Positions 63,570-64,000 of a stretch of DNA of 64,000 nucleotides are shown one piece after another (positions within the stretch are counted from its first letter, which is position 1; every line of letters begins with the position of its first letter). This stretch comes from Neolewinella xylanilytica. GTDB taxonomy: Bacteria > Bacteroidota > Bacteroidia > Chitinophagales > Saprospiraceae. The stretch lies in NCBI RefSeq assembly GCF_002934605.1, contig NZ_PTJC01000005.1, positions 372,001 through 436,000 on the forward strand. The letters are read 5' to 3'. The notes beneath the pieces were generated by a model. It worked only from the letters and a program-made list of their open reading frames with translations, was not told the DNA's origin and searched no databases. Both the position numbers and the translations under genes were made by a program.

Positions 63570-63624
63570 GGTTGTTATTTTTAGAGGCGCTCGGAGGCGG
63601 ACCGGTGGTTTTGCAAAAGTCGGG

Positions 63625-63656
63625 CAAAGGTAAGGCTTTGGCACGTAACCTACAAA
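63625..63656 (-). promoter_or_regulatory. Bacteroidota-type promoter for rpmH
   Basis: On the minus strand TTTG (63656-63653), exactly 20 bases, then TACCTTTG (63632-63625): a full match to TTTG-N20-TAnnTTTG. The leader to the rpmH ATG is about 55 bases. Confidence 0.8.
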
Positions 63657-63718
63657 CCTCCCTTTCAATTTATTACCGCCGGTTTTCAACCTTACCTTGT
63701 CGACATAACCCCTTGGGC

Positions 63719-64000
63719 ATGATGCGGACCGTTTTGGCTACCTGGCTTTGCTTAGTCGTTTTTTCTACCGGCCTCGGTGCCCAACACGGTATGTCGCGCG
63801 TACAGTTGGCGAAATTGCCCGTACTGTCCCTGCCGGTTCAGCACAACGACAGCCTGCTGGCCCGGGAGATATCCCGTCGCAAGCCCGGCCGCCCCCAAAC
63901 CTTTGCCGTCAGCCTGCCCGTTCACCTGACCCCCGAAGATGACGGAAAGTGGGTTGCCGCCGCCGACTACGACCGCTGGCGCATGCGGGTCAAGAGTGCG
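63719..64000 (+). CDS. Secreted protease-like protein, N-terminal fragment
   Basis: The first 94 codons are present, from ATG at 63719 (a second ATG follows directly) to the window edge. A signal peptide ([20 protein letters not shown], cleavage after GAQ) is followed by a propeptide-like segment with [20 protein letters not shown] and [10 protein letters not shown]. That pattern resembles the N-terminal pro-region of Bacteroidota trypsin-like or lysyl-endopeptidase-type secreted proteases. The catalytic part is outside the window, so the call is tentative. Confidence 0.5.
   Translation, partial: MMRTVLATWLCLVVFSTGLGAQHGMSRVQLAKLPVLSLPVQHNDSLLAREISRRKPGRPQTFAVSLPVHLTPEDDGKWVAAADYDRWRMRVKSA

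Overview
The window looks like chromosome from a Bacteroidota bacterium, most likely a Lewinella-like member of the Saprospiria. The lineage rests on SusC/SusD, FecI/FecR/TonB receptor genes, type IX secretion (T9SS) C-terminal sorting domains with a YPNP motif, the DUF5690 and YdeI families, and promoters with the Bacteroidota pattern TTG-N20-TAnnTTTG. The genus is inference. Base composition is GC-rich. No tRNA, rRNA, CRISPR array, prophage or transposase was recognised.

Layout. 1-6.5 kb: start of hflX, a large T9SS-exported PQQ-type sugar dehydrogenase with lectin repeats, a methyltransferase and an S1/P1 nuclease. 6-20 kb: small housekeeping and stress genes, a GT39-like glycosyltransferase, a Crp/YciI/DoxX operon whose last gene is frameshifted, an MFS exporter, a pectate lyase, a GH43 arabinanase-type enzyme, a methyltransferase and an exported Gfo/Idh/MocA oxidoreductase. 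20-23 kb: a two-gene ABC exporter and susD. 23-31.7 kb: susC/susD face a five-gene operon (XRE-cupin regulator, DUF5690 transporter, alkaline-phosphatase-superfamily enzyme, TIGR03364 FAD oxidase, PhnX-like hydrolase) that reads as an aminophosphonate scavenging system. 31.7-39 kb: thioredoxin, esterase, a subclass B1 metallo-beta-lactamase lipoprotein, an AHL-lactonase-like hydrolase, an S41-like protein and a pectinesterase. 39-46 kb: divergent katG and katE, then a TetR/epoxide-hydrolase operon with a palindromic operator. 46-54 kb: ThuA protein, then sigma factor, FecR, STN-domain protein and TonB receptor, followed by OsmC. 54-58 kb: three small paralogous secreted proteins and a T9SS propeller protein. 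58-64 kb: an FAD oxidoreductase/polyferredoxin pair, truA, dtd, rpmH and the start of a secreted protease-like gene.

How it fits together. Plant-type polysaccharide genes (PL1, GH43, CE8), SusCD and T9SS cargo suggest a particle-associated polymer degrader. The 26-31.7 kb cassette adds a plausible phosphorus and nitrogen source: outer-membrane capture, periplasmic ester cleavage, inner-membrane uptake, oxidative deamination and C-P bond cleavage. The sigma/FecR/STN/TonB block is a surface-signalling regulon. KatG, KatE, OsmC, DinB and thioredoxin cover stress.

The non-coding DNA carries several repeat families: a roughly 26-bp hairpin repeat at many gene ends, a 47-bp element seen at least four times, a 91-bp tandem repeat, an array of 15-bp palindromes at a 26-bp period, and an exact 26-bp palindromic element at two gene 3' ends.
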